Shown here piece after piece: positions 55,374 through 64,000 of a stretch of 64,000 nt of DNA. The stretch's first letter is position 1. Each line of letters opens with the position of its first letter. The stretch spans positions 1 to 64,000 of the forward strand of contig NZ_KE384102.1 of NCBI RefSeq assembly GCF_000423885.1, given 5' to 3'. The DNA comes from Thermomonas fusca DSM 15424 (GTDB taxonomy: Bacteria; Pseudomonadota; Gammaproteobacteria; Xanthomonadales; Xanthomonadaceae). The notes under the pieces are model-generated. The model was not told where the DNA came from and searched no databases. It saw nothing but the letters and a program-made list of their open reading frames with translations. Made by a program: the position numbers and the translations under genes.

Positions 55374-57535
55374 ACATGCAACCGTTGCTGATCGAACTCG
55401 GCACCGAGGAACTCCCGGTCAAGGCCCTGCCCGGGCTGGCGCAGGCGTTCTTCGACGGCGTGCTGGCGGCGCTGGACAAGCGCGGCGTGGCGGTGGAGCG
55501 CGGCGACGCCAAGCCGCTGTATTCGCCGCGCCGGCTGGCGGTGCTGCTGCCCGGCGTGGCGGTGGAGCAGCCGGAACAGACCTCCGAGGTACTGGGCCCG
55601 TACCTCAATATTGCGCTGGACGCGAACGGCGCGCCCACCAAGGCGCTTGAAGGCTTCGCCGCCAAGGCCGGGGTTGAATGGACGGCGCTGGAAAAAACCA
55701 GCGATGCCAAGGGCGAGCGCTTCGTGCACCGCGCCACCAAGCCCGGTGCGCGCACGCTGGACCTGCTGCAGGGCGTGCTGGACGAGGCGCTGGCCGGGAT
55801 GCCCATTCCCAAGCCGATGCGCTGGGGCGCCCACACCTACGGTTTCGCCCGCCCGCTGCACTGGCTGGTGGCGCTGCTTGGCAACGAAGTTGCCGATCTC
55901 GAAGCGCTCGGCATCCGCGCCGGCCGCCAGACCCGCGGCCACCGCTTCCACGCGCCGCAGGCCATCGCCATCGCCCAGCCGCAGGACTACGTGGCCGCGC
56001 TGCTGGATGCCAAGGTGCTGGTCGATGCCGACGCGCGCCGCGCGCGCATCATCGATGACGTCGAACGCGCGGCGCAGGCCGCCGGCGGCAACGCGCGCAT
56101 CGACGCGGGCAACCTGGAACAGGTGAACTGCCTCAACGAATGGCCGGTGGCGGTGGCCTGCGCGTTCGACCGCGAGTTCCTGGCGGTGCCGCAGGAAGCG
56201 CTGGTCGAGACCATGGAGGCCAACCAGAAGTTCTTCCCGGTGCTGGATGCCAACGGCAAGCTCACCGAGAAGTTCATCGGCATCGCCAACATCGAGTCGA
56301 AGGACGCTTCCGAAATCCGCAAGGGCTACGAGCGGGTGATCCGCCCGCGCTTCAGCGACGCCAAGTTCTTCTTCGACGAGGACCTGAAGCAGGGGCTTGC
56401 GTCGATGGGCGAGGGCCTTGCGACCGTGACCTACCAAGCCAAGCTGGGCAGCGTGGCCGACAAGGTGGCGCGCGTGGCCGCGCTGGCCGAGGCCATCGCC
56501 GCGCAGGTCGGCGCCGACCCGGCGCAGGCACGGCGTGCGGCGGAGCTGGCGAAGAACGACCTGCAAAGCCGCATGGTCAACGAGTTCCCCGAATTGCAGG
56601 GCATCGCCGGCCGCTACTACGCGCAACGCGCGGGCGAGCCGGACGAGGTGGCGCTGGCCATCGACGAGGCCTACCGCCCGCGCTTCGCCGCCGACGACAT
56701 CGCCGCCTCCACGCTGGGCAAGGTGCTGGCGATCTCCGAGCGGCTGGACACGCTGGCCGGCGGCTTCGCCGCGGGCCTGAAGCCGACCGGCAACAAGGAC
56801 CCGTTCGCGCTGCGGCGCAATGCGCTGGGACTGGCACGGACGATTATCGAGAGCGGGTTCGATCTCAATCTCCCCAAGCTGCTTGAGCAGAGCATCAGTT
56901 TGTTGCCAACCAGCCTATTCCAGACATCTGGGAATGAAGATCTTGCGGTAGCACTCCAGAAGCGACTGACGCGAAATGACGTGTTCGAGTTCATTCTTGA
57001 TCGCCTACGCGGCTACTACGCTGATCGTGGCGTTGGAGTCCGCGAATTCAACGCGGTGCTCGAGAAGGCGGTACCAACCCCGACAGGATCGGCGACAAAC
57101 ATCACCGTCATAGAGGCGGTATGCACCTCGCTGTACGACTTCGACCGCCGCCTCGGCGCCATCGGCACGTTCGCGCAGCTGCCGGAAGCCGCGGCGCTGG
57201 CCGCCGCCAACAAGCGCATCGGCAACATCCTGAAGAAGGCCGACATCGACATCCCGGCAATCGAGGACGCGGCGCTGCTGCGCGAACCGGCCGAGCTGGC
57301 GCTGGCCGAAGCGGTGGAAGCCGCCTACGCCGAAACCGGCCCCGCGCTGGCGCAGGGCGATTACGTCAGCGTGCTGACCCGGCTGGCGGCGCTGCGCGCG
57401 CCGGTGGACGCGTTCTTCGACGCGGTGATGGTCAACGCCGACGACCCGGCCGTGCGCGCCAACCGGTTGGCGCTGCTGCAGCGGCTGGCCAGCCGGCTGG
57501 GCAGCGTGGCGGCGATCGAGCATCTGTCGTCCTGA
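55370..57535 (+). CDS. glyS: Glycyl-tRNA synthetase beta subunit GlyS, with an atypical-composition patch
   Basis: This 721-residue beta subunit binds tRNA(Gly) and supports the alpha subunit. LLIELGTEELPVKALP, PKPMRWG, ANQKFFPVLDANGKL and DPFALRRNALGLART are family signatures, and the DALR-like anticodon domain ends the protein. It is a little longer than the usual ~690. From about 56840 to 57120 (residues about 491-584) the DNA falls to roughly 55% GC with codons unlike the rest, yet the frame is open and the flanks are normal. The patch covers a segment that seems poorly conserved and partly inserted compared with Xanthomonas GlyS. See findings. Confidence 0.96.
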
Positions 57536-57541
57536 GGCCGA

Positions 57542-57571
57542 CACGCGCACCCAATGCGCTGGGTGCGCGTG
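57542..57571. terminator. Perfect stem-loop between glyS and tamA
   Basis: CACGCGCACCCA (57542-57553) pairs with TGGGTGCGCGTG (57560-57571) around ATGCGC. No T run follows, so it may be a pause or an attenuator rather than a full terminator. Confidence 0.45.
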
Positions 57572-57619
57572 CGCGGCGGAGTTAATCGCGCGTTGACGCC
57601 GCGTCGGTATCCTGCGGCG

Positions 57620-59518
57620 ATGCCTGCCTGCCACTTTCGCCTGCCCTTGTTGCTCGCCTGCCTGTTGGCCACCGCGCCGGCGTGGGCGATCAAGGTGCAG
57701 AAGCTGGAGATCGTCGGCCTGCGCGACGAGGCGATGGAAGCCAACGTGCGCAGCGCGCTGTCGCTGAGCGACGAGTTGGACCGCGACCTGCGCGCGCGCC
57801 GGCTGGGGCATCTGCTGCGGGTGGCCGAGGACGAAACCCGGCGCGCGCTGGAACCATTCGGCTATTACTCGCCGACGATCAGCGTGGAGCGCAGCGACCG
57901 GCCCGCGCCCGTCGCCGATGCGCAAACCGACGCCGCGGCAGGCGATGCCGATGATGGCGACGGCAGCGACGGCGATGCCGACAGCGACCGCGCGGATGCA
58001 CCCAACGCGCGCGGCAACCGCGACCGCGTGCTGACCGTGATCATCCGCATCGATCCCGGCCAGCCGGTGCGGGTGCGCGGGCTGGAACTCGGGGTGGCCG
58101 GGCCAGGTGGCGACGACCGTCACGTCGGCGACGCGCTGGCCGCGTTCGAGCCGCGCATCGGCGCGGTGCTTGACCACCGCCTGTACGAAACCGGCAAGTC
58201 GCGGATCGCCACCGCACTGGCTGCGCACGGTTATTTCGATGCCGCGCTGGCCAGCCATCGGGTCGAGGTGACGCGGGCGCAGCAGGCCGCCGACATCGAC
58301 CTGCGCTGGAGCAGCGGCGCGCGTCACATGCTGGGCGAAGCGCGCTTCACCCAGACGCCCAAGGCCATCATCGACCCGCGTCTGCTGGGCAAGCTGGTGC
58401 CGTGGTCGCCGGGCCAGCCTTACGACCAGGCCGAGCTGGAACGCCTGCGCAAATCGCTGGTCATGCTGGATTATTTCGCGCTGGTCGATGTGCAGGCCGC
58501 ACCGGCGCAGGCCACTGGCCTGCAGGTGCCGGTGGAGGTGCAGCTGACCCCCGCCAAGCGCAGCATCTACAGCCTCGGCGCCAGCTACGGCACGCTCAGC
58601 GGCGCCGGCATCAGCGCCGGGGTGGAGCGGCGCTACCTCAACGCGCGCGGGCACAAGGCGCTGGCGCAGGTGGACTGGGCGGAGAAGCGCAAGACCGCGA
58701 CGCTGCAATACCGCATCCCCGCCTTCGCCTGGCTGGACGGCTGGTACACCGCCAGCCTGCAGGCCGCGGACGAGCAGACCGACTACGTCAACAGCCGCCG
58801 GCTGGAATTGGTGGGCAGCCGCAGCGGCCAGTACAACGACCGCCTCAACCTGGTCGCCTCGCTGCACGTGCTGCGCGAACGCTGGGCCTATGCCAGCTTG
58901 ACCCGGCCGACCCCGGACTTCCGGTACGCCAGCTTCGTCTATCCCTCGCTGCGCGCGGAATACATCGACGTGGACGAGCGCATGGCGCCGCGCCGCGGCG
59001 GCGGTGGCACCCTGACCCTGCGCGGCGGCAAGGGCGGCGCCGACGGCAGGGCCACTTTCACCCAGCTGCACGCCAGCGTGCAGTGGTTCCACGGGCTGGA
59101 TCCCAGCAGCCGGCTGCTGGCGCGCGGCGAACTGGGCCACACCTTCACCGCCGACGTGCTGGAACTGCCGCCCAGCCTGCGCTACTACGCCGGCGGCGAC
59201 CGCAGCGTGCGCGGCTACGGCTGGCACGAGATCGGCCCGCGCATCGCCACCAGCGGCGGCGACTATTTCACCGGCGCGCCCAATGTGGTCACCGCCAGCC
59301 TGGAATACGAGCGCTACTTCCGCGGCCCGTGGGGTGCGGCGGTGTTCGTGGATACCGGCAGCGCATTCGAGGGCCGCGACGCCGACCTGCATACCGGCGT
59401 CGGCATCGGTCTGCGCTGGCGCTCGCCGGTGGGGCCGGTGCGCGTCGACATCGCGCGCGGGCTGGATTCGCCGGATTCGCCGATCACCCTGCATCTCAAC
59501 ATCGGCGCCGATCTGTGA
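57620..59518 (+). CDS. tamA: Outer-membrane assembly protein TamA
   Basis: This 632-residue Omp85-family protein has a signal peptide (1-23), POTRA domains in the N-terminal third and a C-terminal 16-strand barrel with the VRGY motif in DRSVRGYGWHEIGPR. The last strands read GPVRVDIARGLDSPDSPITLHLNIGADL. With TamB it helps insert certain outer-membrane proteins, including autotransporters. An Asp/Ala-rich low-complexity insertion lies at about residues 95-133, between the first and second POTRA domains. The start at 57620 is chosen because the signal peptide begins there. tamB follows 22 bases after. Confidence 0.92.
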   Translation: MPACHFRLPLLLACLLATAPAWAIKVQKLEIVGLRDEAMEANVRSALSLSDELDRDLRARRLGHLLRVAEDETRRALEPFGYYSPTISVERSDRPAPVADAQTDAAAGDADDGDGSDGDADSDRADAPNARGNRDRVLTVIIRIDPGQPVRVRGLELGVAGPGGDDRHVGDALAAFEPRIGAVLDHRLYETGKSRIATALAAHGYFDAALASHRVEVTRAQQAADIDLRWSSGARHMLGEARFTQTPKAIIDPRLLGKLVPWSPGQPYDQAELERLRKSLVMLDYFALVDVQAAPAQATGLQVPVEVQLTPAKRSIYSLGASYGTLSGAGISAGVERRYLNARGHKALAQVDWAEKRKTATLQYRIPAFAWLDGWYTASLQAADEQTDYVNSRRLELVGSRSGQYNDRLNLVASLHVLRERWAYASLTRPTPDFRYASFVYPSLRAEYIDVDERMAPRRGGGGTLTLRGGKGGADGRATFTQLHASVQWFHGLDPSSRLLARGELGHTFTADVLELPPSLRYYAGGDRSVRGYGWHEIGPRIATSGGDYFTGAPNVVTASLEYERYFRGPWGAAVFVDTGSAFEGRDADLHTGVGIGLRWRSPVGPVRVDIARGLDSPDSPITLHLNIGADL

Positions 59519-59540
59519 AGGCGCGCGTGAAGGGACGACC

Positions 59541-62500
59541 GTGAACTGGCGCGACCGCTACCGCCGCTATCGCCGCTACGGGCTGGAACCGCTGCCGGCC
59601 GATGCCAGCCGCGAACAGCGCGAAGCGCGCATCGCCGAACTGCGGGTGCTGCGCCACAAGCGCCGGCGCAGGATCGCGCTGCGCAGCGGCATCGGCATCG
59701 GCGCGGTGGCGCTGCTGGCGGTCGCGGCGATCTACTGGGTGGTCACCACCATCGGCGGGCGCGATTTCCTGCTGCGGCAGATCGTCTCGCGCCTGCCGGC
59801 CGATGCGGTGCTGACCTGGAAGCAGGCGGAAGGCCCGGTGTCGGGGCCGATGATCCTGCGCGGCGTGCATTTTTCGCTGCCGCGCCAGCGCGACCCCGAC
59901 TGCGTGCCGACCCCGCAGGCCAGCTGCGCGATGGGCACGATCATTTTCGACGCGACGACCGTTGTGCTCGACCCGGCGATCCGCCCGCTGCTCGGCCGCA
60001 CCCTGCGGCTGGACGCGCTGGACGTGACCGGCGCCACCCTCGACCTGCCGAAAGGCGACACCCCGTTCAAGCTGCCGACCTGGCCGGACGTGCTGCCGGC
60101 CATCGCGCCGCCGCTGGACCTGCGCGCCGATGCCATCCGCATCGACGGCCTGCGCGTGCTGCAGGAAGGCCAGCCGCTGATCGCCATCCAGCGCGCGCGC
60201 GGCGGCCTGGATGCGCGCAGCGGCCGCCTGCATGTGGAGCGACTGGCGGTGGACAGCGACCGCGGCCGCTTCACCCTGCACGGCGACTACGCGCCGGGCG
60301 ACCACTACCGCAGCAACCTGCTGGCCACCGCGGTGCTGCGGGCGCCGGCCGGGCAGACCGCGCCGCGGCTGGGGCTGGTGGCGCGCGGCGACCTGTCGCG
60401 AATGGTGGTGGCGCTGGCCGGACGCGCACCCGCGCCGCTGCGCGCCACCCTGACCCTGCACGGCGACGCGGACGCGCCGCGCTGGCAGCTGGATGCCGGC
60501 AGCGACGCACTCGACATCGACCTGCTGGCCGGCAGCGGAGCAGGCGTGCCGCTGCGCTTCAGGCTCGAGGCCAGCGGCACCGGCGGCGACGCACGGCTGC
60601 AGGGCGAGCTGCAGCGCGGCGATTTCACGCTGGCGGTACTGCCTTCGAAACTGCAGCTGCAGGACCAGCGGCTGCAGCTGCAGCCGCTGGCGGTGGCCAC
60701 GCTGGGCGGGCGCATCGTCGCCAACGGCGTGGCCGACCTGCGCGACCCGGACAACACCTCGCTGAAGCTCGCGCTGAACGCGCGCGGGCTGCGTTGGCAG
60801 GACGCCACCGGCAACACCGCGGTGCTGGCCGATGCCGACCTTGGCATCGCCGGCAAGCCGGAGCGCTGGGCGCTGCAGGGACAGGCGCGGCTGGCCCGCG
60901 GCGACGACCGCGCCACTGTCGATATGCGCGGCAGCGGCGACCGCGACGGCATGCGCTTTGAAACCCTGCGCGCAGCGATGCCGCAGGGCCGGCTGGACGC
61001 CAGCGGCACGCTGGCATGGACACCGGCTCTGCAGTGGCAGGCGCAGGCGCAGCTGGCCGGCTTCGACCCCGGCTACTTCGCGCCGGACTGGCCGGGCGCG
61101 ATCAACGGTGCGCTGCGCAGCCACGGCACGCTGCGCGACGGCAAGGGCCTGCTGGCGCATGTCGATGCGCGCGCGCTGGGCGGCAAGCTGCGCGGGCGCG
61201 CGCTGGGCGGACGCGGCAATCTCGACATCGATGGCGATGCCTGGGCCGGCGACATCGCGCTGACGCTTGGCGGCAGCCGCATCGACGCCAAGGGCCGCAT
61301 CGCCGCCACCATCGATGTGGACGCGAAGTTCGCGCCGCTGCGGCTCGACGACCTGCTGCCCGACGGCAAGGGCGTGCTGCGCGGCAGCCTGACGCTGCGC
61401 GGCGCCCGCAATGCGCCGGACGTGGCGGTGGACCTGGCCGGCAGCGATCTGGCCTTCGGCGACTACCGCGCGGCGCGGCTGCAGGCCAAGGGCCGGCTGC
61501 CGTGGCGGCAGGGCGACGGCGCGCTGCTGGTGGATGCCGACGGCGTGCAGGCCGGGGTGCCGCTGACCCACCTGCGCGCCTCGCTGCGCGGCGCGGTGGA
61601 ACGACTGCGCTTCGACGTCGAGGCCGGCAACGACAGCGCCGCACTGGCACTGGCCGGCAGCGCGCAGAAACGGGGCGCGCGCTGGCAAGGCAGTCTGTCC
61701 AACGCGGTGCTCACCCCCGTCGCGGCGGCGAAATGGACGCAGCAGCAGCCGGCCAGCTGGTCCTGGGATGGCCGCAACGGCGCGCTGTCTTCCACCTGCC
61801 TGCAGTCCGCGCTGGGCGGCGCGCTATGTGCCAGCGCCGACTGGCCGCGCCGCGGCGTGGACCTGCACGGCACCGGCCTGCCGCTGGCGCTGGCGTCGGA
61901 CTGGCTGCCCAAGCGCGAGGACGGCCGGCCGTGGGCGCTCCACGGCGAGCTCGATCTCATCGCGCAGCTGCGCCCGCAGGGCAGTGCATGGAGCGCCACC
62001 GCCAGCGTCAGTTCGGCCAGCGGCGGCGTGCGCAACGGCCCGCGCGCGCGCCGCGACCTGCTCGGCTATCGCGAACTGAAAGTGGATGCGCGCTTCGGCC
62101 CCCAGCGCATCGACGCCACCCTTGCCACCGCGCTGGCCAAGGGCGGCCGCATCGCCGCCCAAGTCGCCACCGGCTGGGACGCCTATGCGCCGCTGGCCGG
62201 CACGCTCAAGGCCAACCTGCGCGAACTCGGCTGGCTGGAGCTGTTCTCGCCCGACATCGTCCAGCCCGCCGGCACGCTGGATCTCGACCTGCGCCTGGCC
62301 GGCACCCGCGCGCGCCCGCTGCTGGGCGGCAGCGGCCAGTTGCAGGACTTCGCCGCCGAGCTGCCGGCGCTGGGCATCGCGGTGCAGGAGGGCACCGTGC
62401 GCCTGCAGGCGCGCGAGGATGGCAGCGCGCTGATCGATGGCAGCCTGGGCACCGGCAAGGGCCTGTTGCGCATCGACGGCAGCCTGGGCTGGCTGGACGA

Positions 62501-63452
62501 CGCCACGCCGCTGCAGCTGAACCTGCGCGGCACCGACGTGCTGCTGGCCGACACCCGCCAGGTGCGCATCCTCGCTTCGCCCGACATCGCGGTGCGCTAT
62601 CGCGCCGGCACCCCGCTGCAGGTGCGCGGCACGGTGGCGGTGCCGGAAGCCGACCTGCACCTGGAGCGGCTGGACATGGGCATCTCGCCCTCGCCCGACG
62701 TGGTGGTGCTGGACCCGATCGATCCCCTGCGCGCCGCCGCGGTGCCGCTGCAGCTCGACCTCGACGTGCTGGTGAACGTGGGCGAACGCGTGCGCATCGA
62801 CGGCTTCGGCCTGGCCGGCACCCTCGGCGGCAGCCTGCGCGTGCGCCAGCCGCCCGGCGGCGAGCTGCGCGCCACCGGCGAGCTGGAGGTCGGTGGCCGC
62901 TACCGCGCCTATGGCCAGGACCTGCGCATCACCCGCGGCCGCCTGCTGTGGTCGAACACCCGCGCCGGCGACCCGCGGCTGGACATCCGCGCCCAGCGCG
63001 AGATCGGCGCGGTCACCGCCGGCGTGCAGGTCAACGGCCGCGCCTCCGCACCGGAAGCCAGCGTTTGGTCGAACCCGGCGATGAGCCAGTCGGAAGCGCT
63101 GGCCTACCTCACCCTGGGCCGCCCGCTGCCCAGCCTGAGCAGCCGCGAAATGCAGCAGCTCGACGTCGCCAAGTCCGCGCTCAACACAGGCGTGGGCCTG
63201 CTCACCGCGCAGCTGGGCGCACGCATCGGCCTGGACGACGCCGGCGTCAGCACCTCGCGCGCGCTAGGCGCGGAGGTGCTGGGCGTCGGCAAATACCTGT
63301 CGCCGAAACTCTACGTCAGCTACGGCGTGTCGCTGCTCGGCACCGGCCAGGTGGTGACGCTGAAATACCTGCTGCGCAAGGGCTTCGACATCCAGATCGA
63401 ATCGTCCACCGTGGAGAACCGCGCGTCGGTGAACTGGCGCACCGAAAAGTAG
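59541..63452 (+). CDS. tamB: Translocation and assembly module protein TamB
   Basis: This 1303-residue inner-membrane-anchored protein spans the periplasm. It has one N-terminal membrane helix (about 48-70), a very long repetitive beta region and the C-terminal DUF490 domain. That domain has WSNPAMSQSEALAYLTLGRPL and ends in YGVSLLGTGQVVTLKYLLRKGFDIQIESS. TamB works with TamA in outer-membrane protein assembly, and this AsmA-like bridge family is also linked to phospholipid transport. The start is GTG at 59541, in the short gap after tamA. Length is typical. Confidence 0.93.
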   Translation: MNWRDRYRRYRRYGLEPLPADASREQREARIAELRVLRHKRRRRIALRSGIGIGAVALLAVAAIYWVVTTIGGRDFLLRQIVSRLPADAVLTWKQAEGPVSGPMILRGVHFSLPRQRDPDCVPTPQASCAMGTIIFDATTVVLDPAIRPLLGRTLRLDALDVTGATLDLPKGDTPFKLPTWPDVLPAIAPPLDLRADAIRIDGLRVLQEGQPLIAIQRARGGLDARSGRLHVERLAVDSDRGRFTLHGDYAPGDHYRSNLLATAVLRAPAGQTAPRLGLVARGDLSRMVVALAGRAPAPLRATLTLHGDADAPRWQLDAGSDALDIDLLAGSGAGVPLRFRLEASGTGGDARLQGELQRGDFTLAVLPSKLQLQDQRLQLQPLAVATLGGRIVANGVADLRDPDNTSLKLALNARGLRWQDATGNTAVLADADLGIAGKPERWALQGQARLARGDDRATVDMRGSGDRDGMRFETLRAAMPQGRLDASGTLAWTPALQWQAQAQLAGFDPGYFAPDWPGAINGALRSHGTLRDGKGLLAHVDARALGGKLRGRALGGRGNLDIDGDAWAGDIALTLGGSRIDAKGRIAATIDVDAKFAPLRLDDLLPDGKGVLRGSLTLRGARNAPDVAVDLAGSDLAFGDYRAARLQAKGRLPWRQGDGALLVDADGVQAGVPLTHLRASLRGAVERLRFDVEAGNDSAALALAGSAQKRGARWQGSLSNAVLTPVAAAKWTQQQPASWSWDGRNGALSSTCLQSALGGALCASADWPRRGVDLHGTGLPLALASDWLPKREDGRPWALHGELDLIAQLRPQGSAWSATASVSSASGGVRNGPRARRDLLGYRELKVDARFGPQRIDATLATALAKGGRIAAQVATGWDAYAPLAGTLKANLRELGWLELFSPDIVQPAGTLDLDLRLAGTRARPLLGGSGQLQDFAAELPALGIAVQEGTVRLQAREDGSALIDGSLGTGKGLLRIDGSLGWLDDATPLQLNLRGTDVLLADTRQVRILASPDIAVRYRAGTPLQVRGTVAVPEADLHLERLDMGISPSPDVVVLDPIDPLRAAAVPLQLDLDVLVNVGERVRIDGFGLAGTLGGSLRVRQPPGGELRATGELEVGGRYRAYGQDLRITRGRLLWSNTRAGDPRLDIRAQREIGAVTAGVQVNGRASAPEASVWSNPAMSQSEALAYLTLGRPLPSLSSREMQQLDVAKSALNTGVGLLTAQLGARIGLDDAGVSTSRALGAEVLGVGKYLSPKLYVSYGVSLLGTGQVVTLKYLLRKGFDIQIESSTVENRASVNWRTEK

Positions 63453-63488
63453 GCACCTCGCGCCGGGCCATTCCGACACGCCTGCGCC

Positions 63489-63523
63489 GCGCGCCCGGGC
63501 AGCCCGCCGGGCGCGCGATTTTT
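63489..63523. terminator. Rho-independent terminator after tamB
   Basis: GCGCGCCCGG (63489-63498) pairs with CCGGGCGCGC (63507-63516) and is followed by GATTTTT. It lies between convergent tamB and the autotransporter gene. Confidence 0.8.
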
Positions 63524-63539
63524 CCATTGGCGCGGCGGG

Positions 63540-64000
63540 TTACAGATCGAAGCCGAAACCCGCGCCGGCGGAAGACTCGCTGCCGCTGAAGCTTGCCCCC
63601 AACGAGAACGAACCACGGTCGCCCAGGCGCTTGCCGTAGCCGATCGACACCGCGCCCTGGCTGCCCTGCACGCCCACGCCGATCGCGATCCGGCCCTTGG
63701 CGGATGCACCCAACGCCGCGTTTACCGCCATCTGGGTCATCGCGCTGCCCATCGCGCCGAGCCGATCGATGCGCCGGTCGGTCTGCGCGAAGCGACGATC
63801 CACCTGTTGCTGGAACTGGTTGAACGTGTCGTCCCACGCGGCGAACCGCGCATCCGCATGTGCCTTGGCAGCGGCGAGCGTCTGGCCGGAAGCGGAGTCG
63901 GTATAAGCCTTGGACGCCGTCAGGGTGGTGGCATCAGCGACGTCGGCATGCGCGTTGGCGGCGGTGAGCGTAGCCGCGTCTCCGGCATCGGCGTGGTCAT
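63540..64000 (-). CDS. Trimeric autotransporter, C-terminal stalk and YadA-like anchor (cut by window edge)
   Basis: The minus strand is open from the right edge to the stop at 63540, giving about 152 residues. The last 70 or so (MGSAMTQMAVNAALGASAKG, IAIGVGVQGSQGAVSIGYGKRL, GSFSLGASFSG) form the YadA-type membrane anchor, whose four strands per chain build a 12-strand trimeric barrel. Before it, the stalk repeats every 15 residues with a His/Tyr-Ala/Thr-Asp-x(6)-Thr-Leu pattern, for example HADVADATTLTASKA, which suits a right-handed trimeric coiled coil. The chain ends in Leu, not the usual aromatic. The head and signal peptide lie beyond the window. An adhesin role is inferred from family. 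Confidence 0.85.
   Translation of the reverse strand, partial: DHADAGDAATLTAANAHADVADATTLTASKAYTDSASGQTLAAAKAHADARFAAWDDTFNQFQQQVDRRFAQTDRRIDRLGAMGSAMTQMAVNAALGASAKGRIAIGVGVQGSQGAVSIGYGKRLGDRGSFSLGASFSGSESSAGAGFGFDL

Noticed and set aside
57005..59494. An 829-codon minus-strand frame across glyS and tamA
   Set aside because: It covers two genes with clear families on the other strand and has low-complexity composition.

Overview
The window is a dense, high-GC (roughly 70%) gammaproteobacterial chromosome segment. The set of encoded proteins points to the Lysobacteraceae (Xanthomonadaceae): a Xanthomonas-type ECF sigma factor with its serine/threonine kinase, a thymidine kinase of the CHSGSK/VSRKEF type, a large TonB-dependent receptor, BPSS1780-type and YdcH proteins, and TamA/TamB. 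I cannot fix the genus; Lysobacter, Luteimonas, Pseudoxanthomonas or Thermomonas are all plausible. It reads as mostly core chromosome. No prophage, integrative element, CRISPR array, tRNA or rRNA was seen, and no gene-free stretch exceeds 300 bases.

Layout. 1-3.5 kb: the cut-off 5' end of an IS1595-type transposase, then a two-gene unit coding an RsbQ/KAI2-like alpha/beta hydrolase whose stop overlaps the start of a four-PAS diguanylate cyclase. 3.7-9 kb: an alanine-rich lipoprotein, a cNMP-fold/CBS/DUF294 protein with a DnaQ-like exonuclease one base downstream, and an M13 metallopeptidase lipoprotein. 9-12 kb: cold-shock protein, EF-hand protein, fatty-acid desaturase, MutM. 12-15.5 kb: an ECF sigma factor followed by a membrane Ser/Thr kinase with a repeat-rich C-terminal region. 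15.5-26 kb: a long minus-strand series (REC-EAL phosphodiesterase, hybrid histidine kinase with HPt, SixA, phospholipase D-like lipoprotein, DUF1232 protein, hotdog thioesterase, PlsC-type acyltransferase, YheT hydrolase, PEBP protein).

26-35.5 kb: XerC, two tandem family-2 glycosyltransferases, hslVU behind a sigma32-like promoter and split by a large palindrome, thymidine kinase, Rep helicase, an e(P4)-type acid phosphatase and a lipoprotein of unknown function. 35.7-45 kb: TonB-dependent receptor, a GAF-GAF-GGDEF-EAL protein, PlsB and a YdcH-like protein. 45-54 kb: TtcA, RdgC, a SprT/YgjP-type metallopeptidase, a lipoprotein, ferrochelatase with an overlapping hydrolase, a SYLF protein, TatABC, a membrane protein and a class I glutamine amidotransferase. 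54-64 kb: GlyQ/GlyS, the TamA/TamB outer-membrane assembly pair, and at the right edge the C-terminal end of a trimeric autotransporter with a 15-residue-repeat stalk.

Themes. Cyclic-di-GMP and phospho-signalling are rich: one GGDEF, one EAL and one GGDEF-EAL protein, a phosphorelay kinase and a sigma factor-kinase pair. Envelope work is the other theme: PlsB and PlsC, desaturase, PLD, Tat, TamAB, the TonB receptor, the autotransporter and six or seven predicted lipoproteins. The most unusual leads are the RsbQ-like hydrolase/diguanylate cyclase pair, the REC-EAL/hybrid kinase/SixA gene order, a low-GC patch inside glyS, and the hslV-hslU palindrome.
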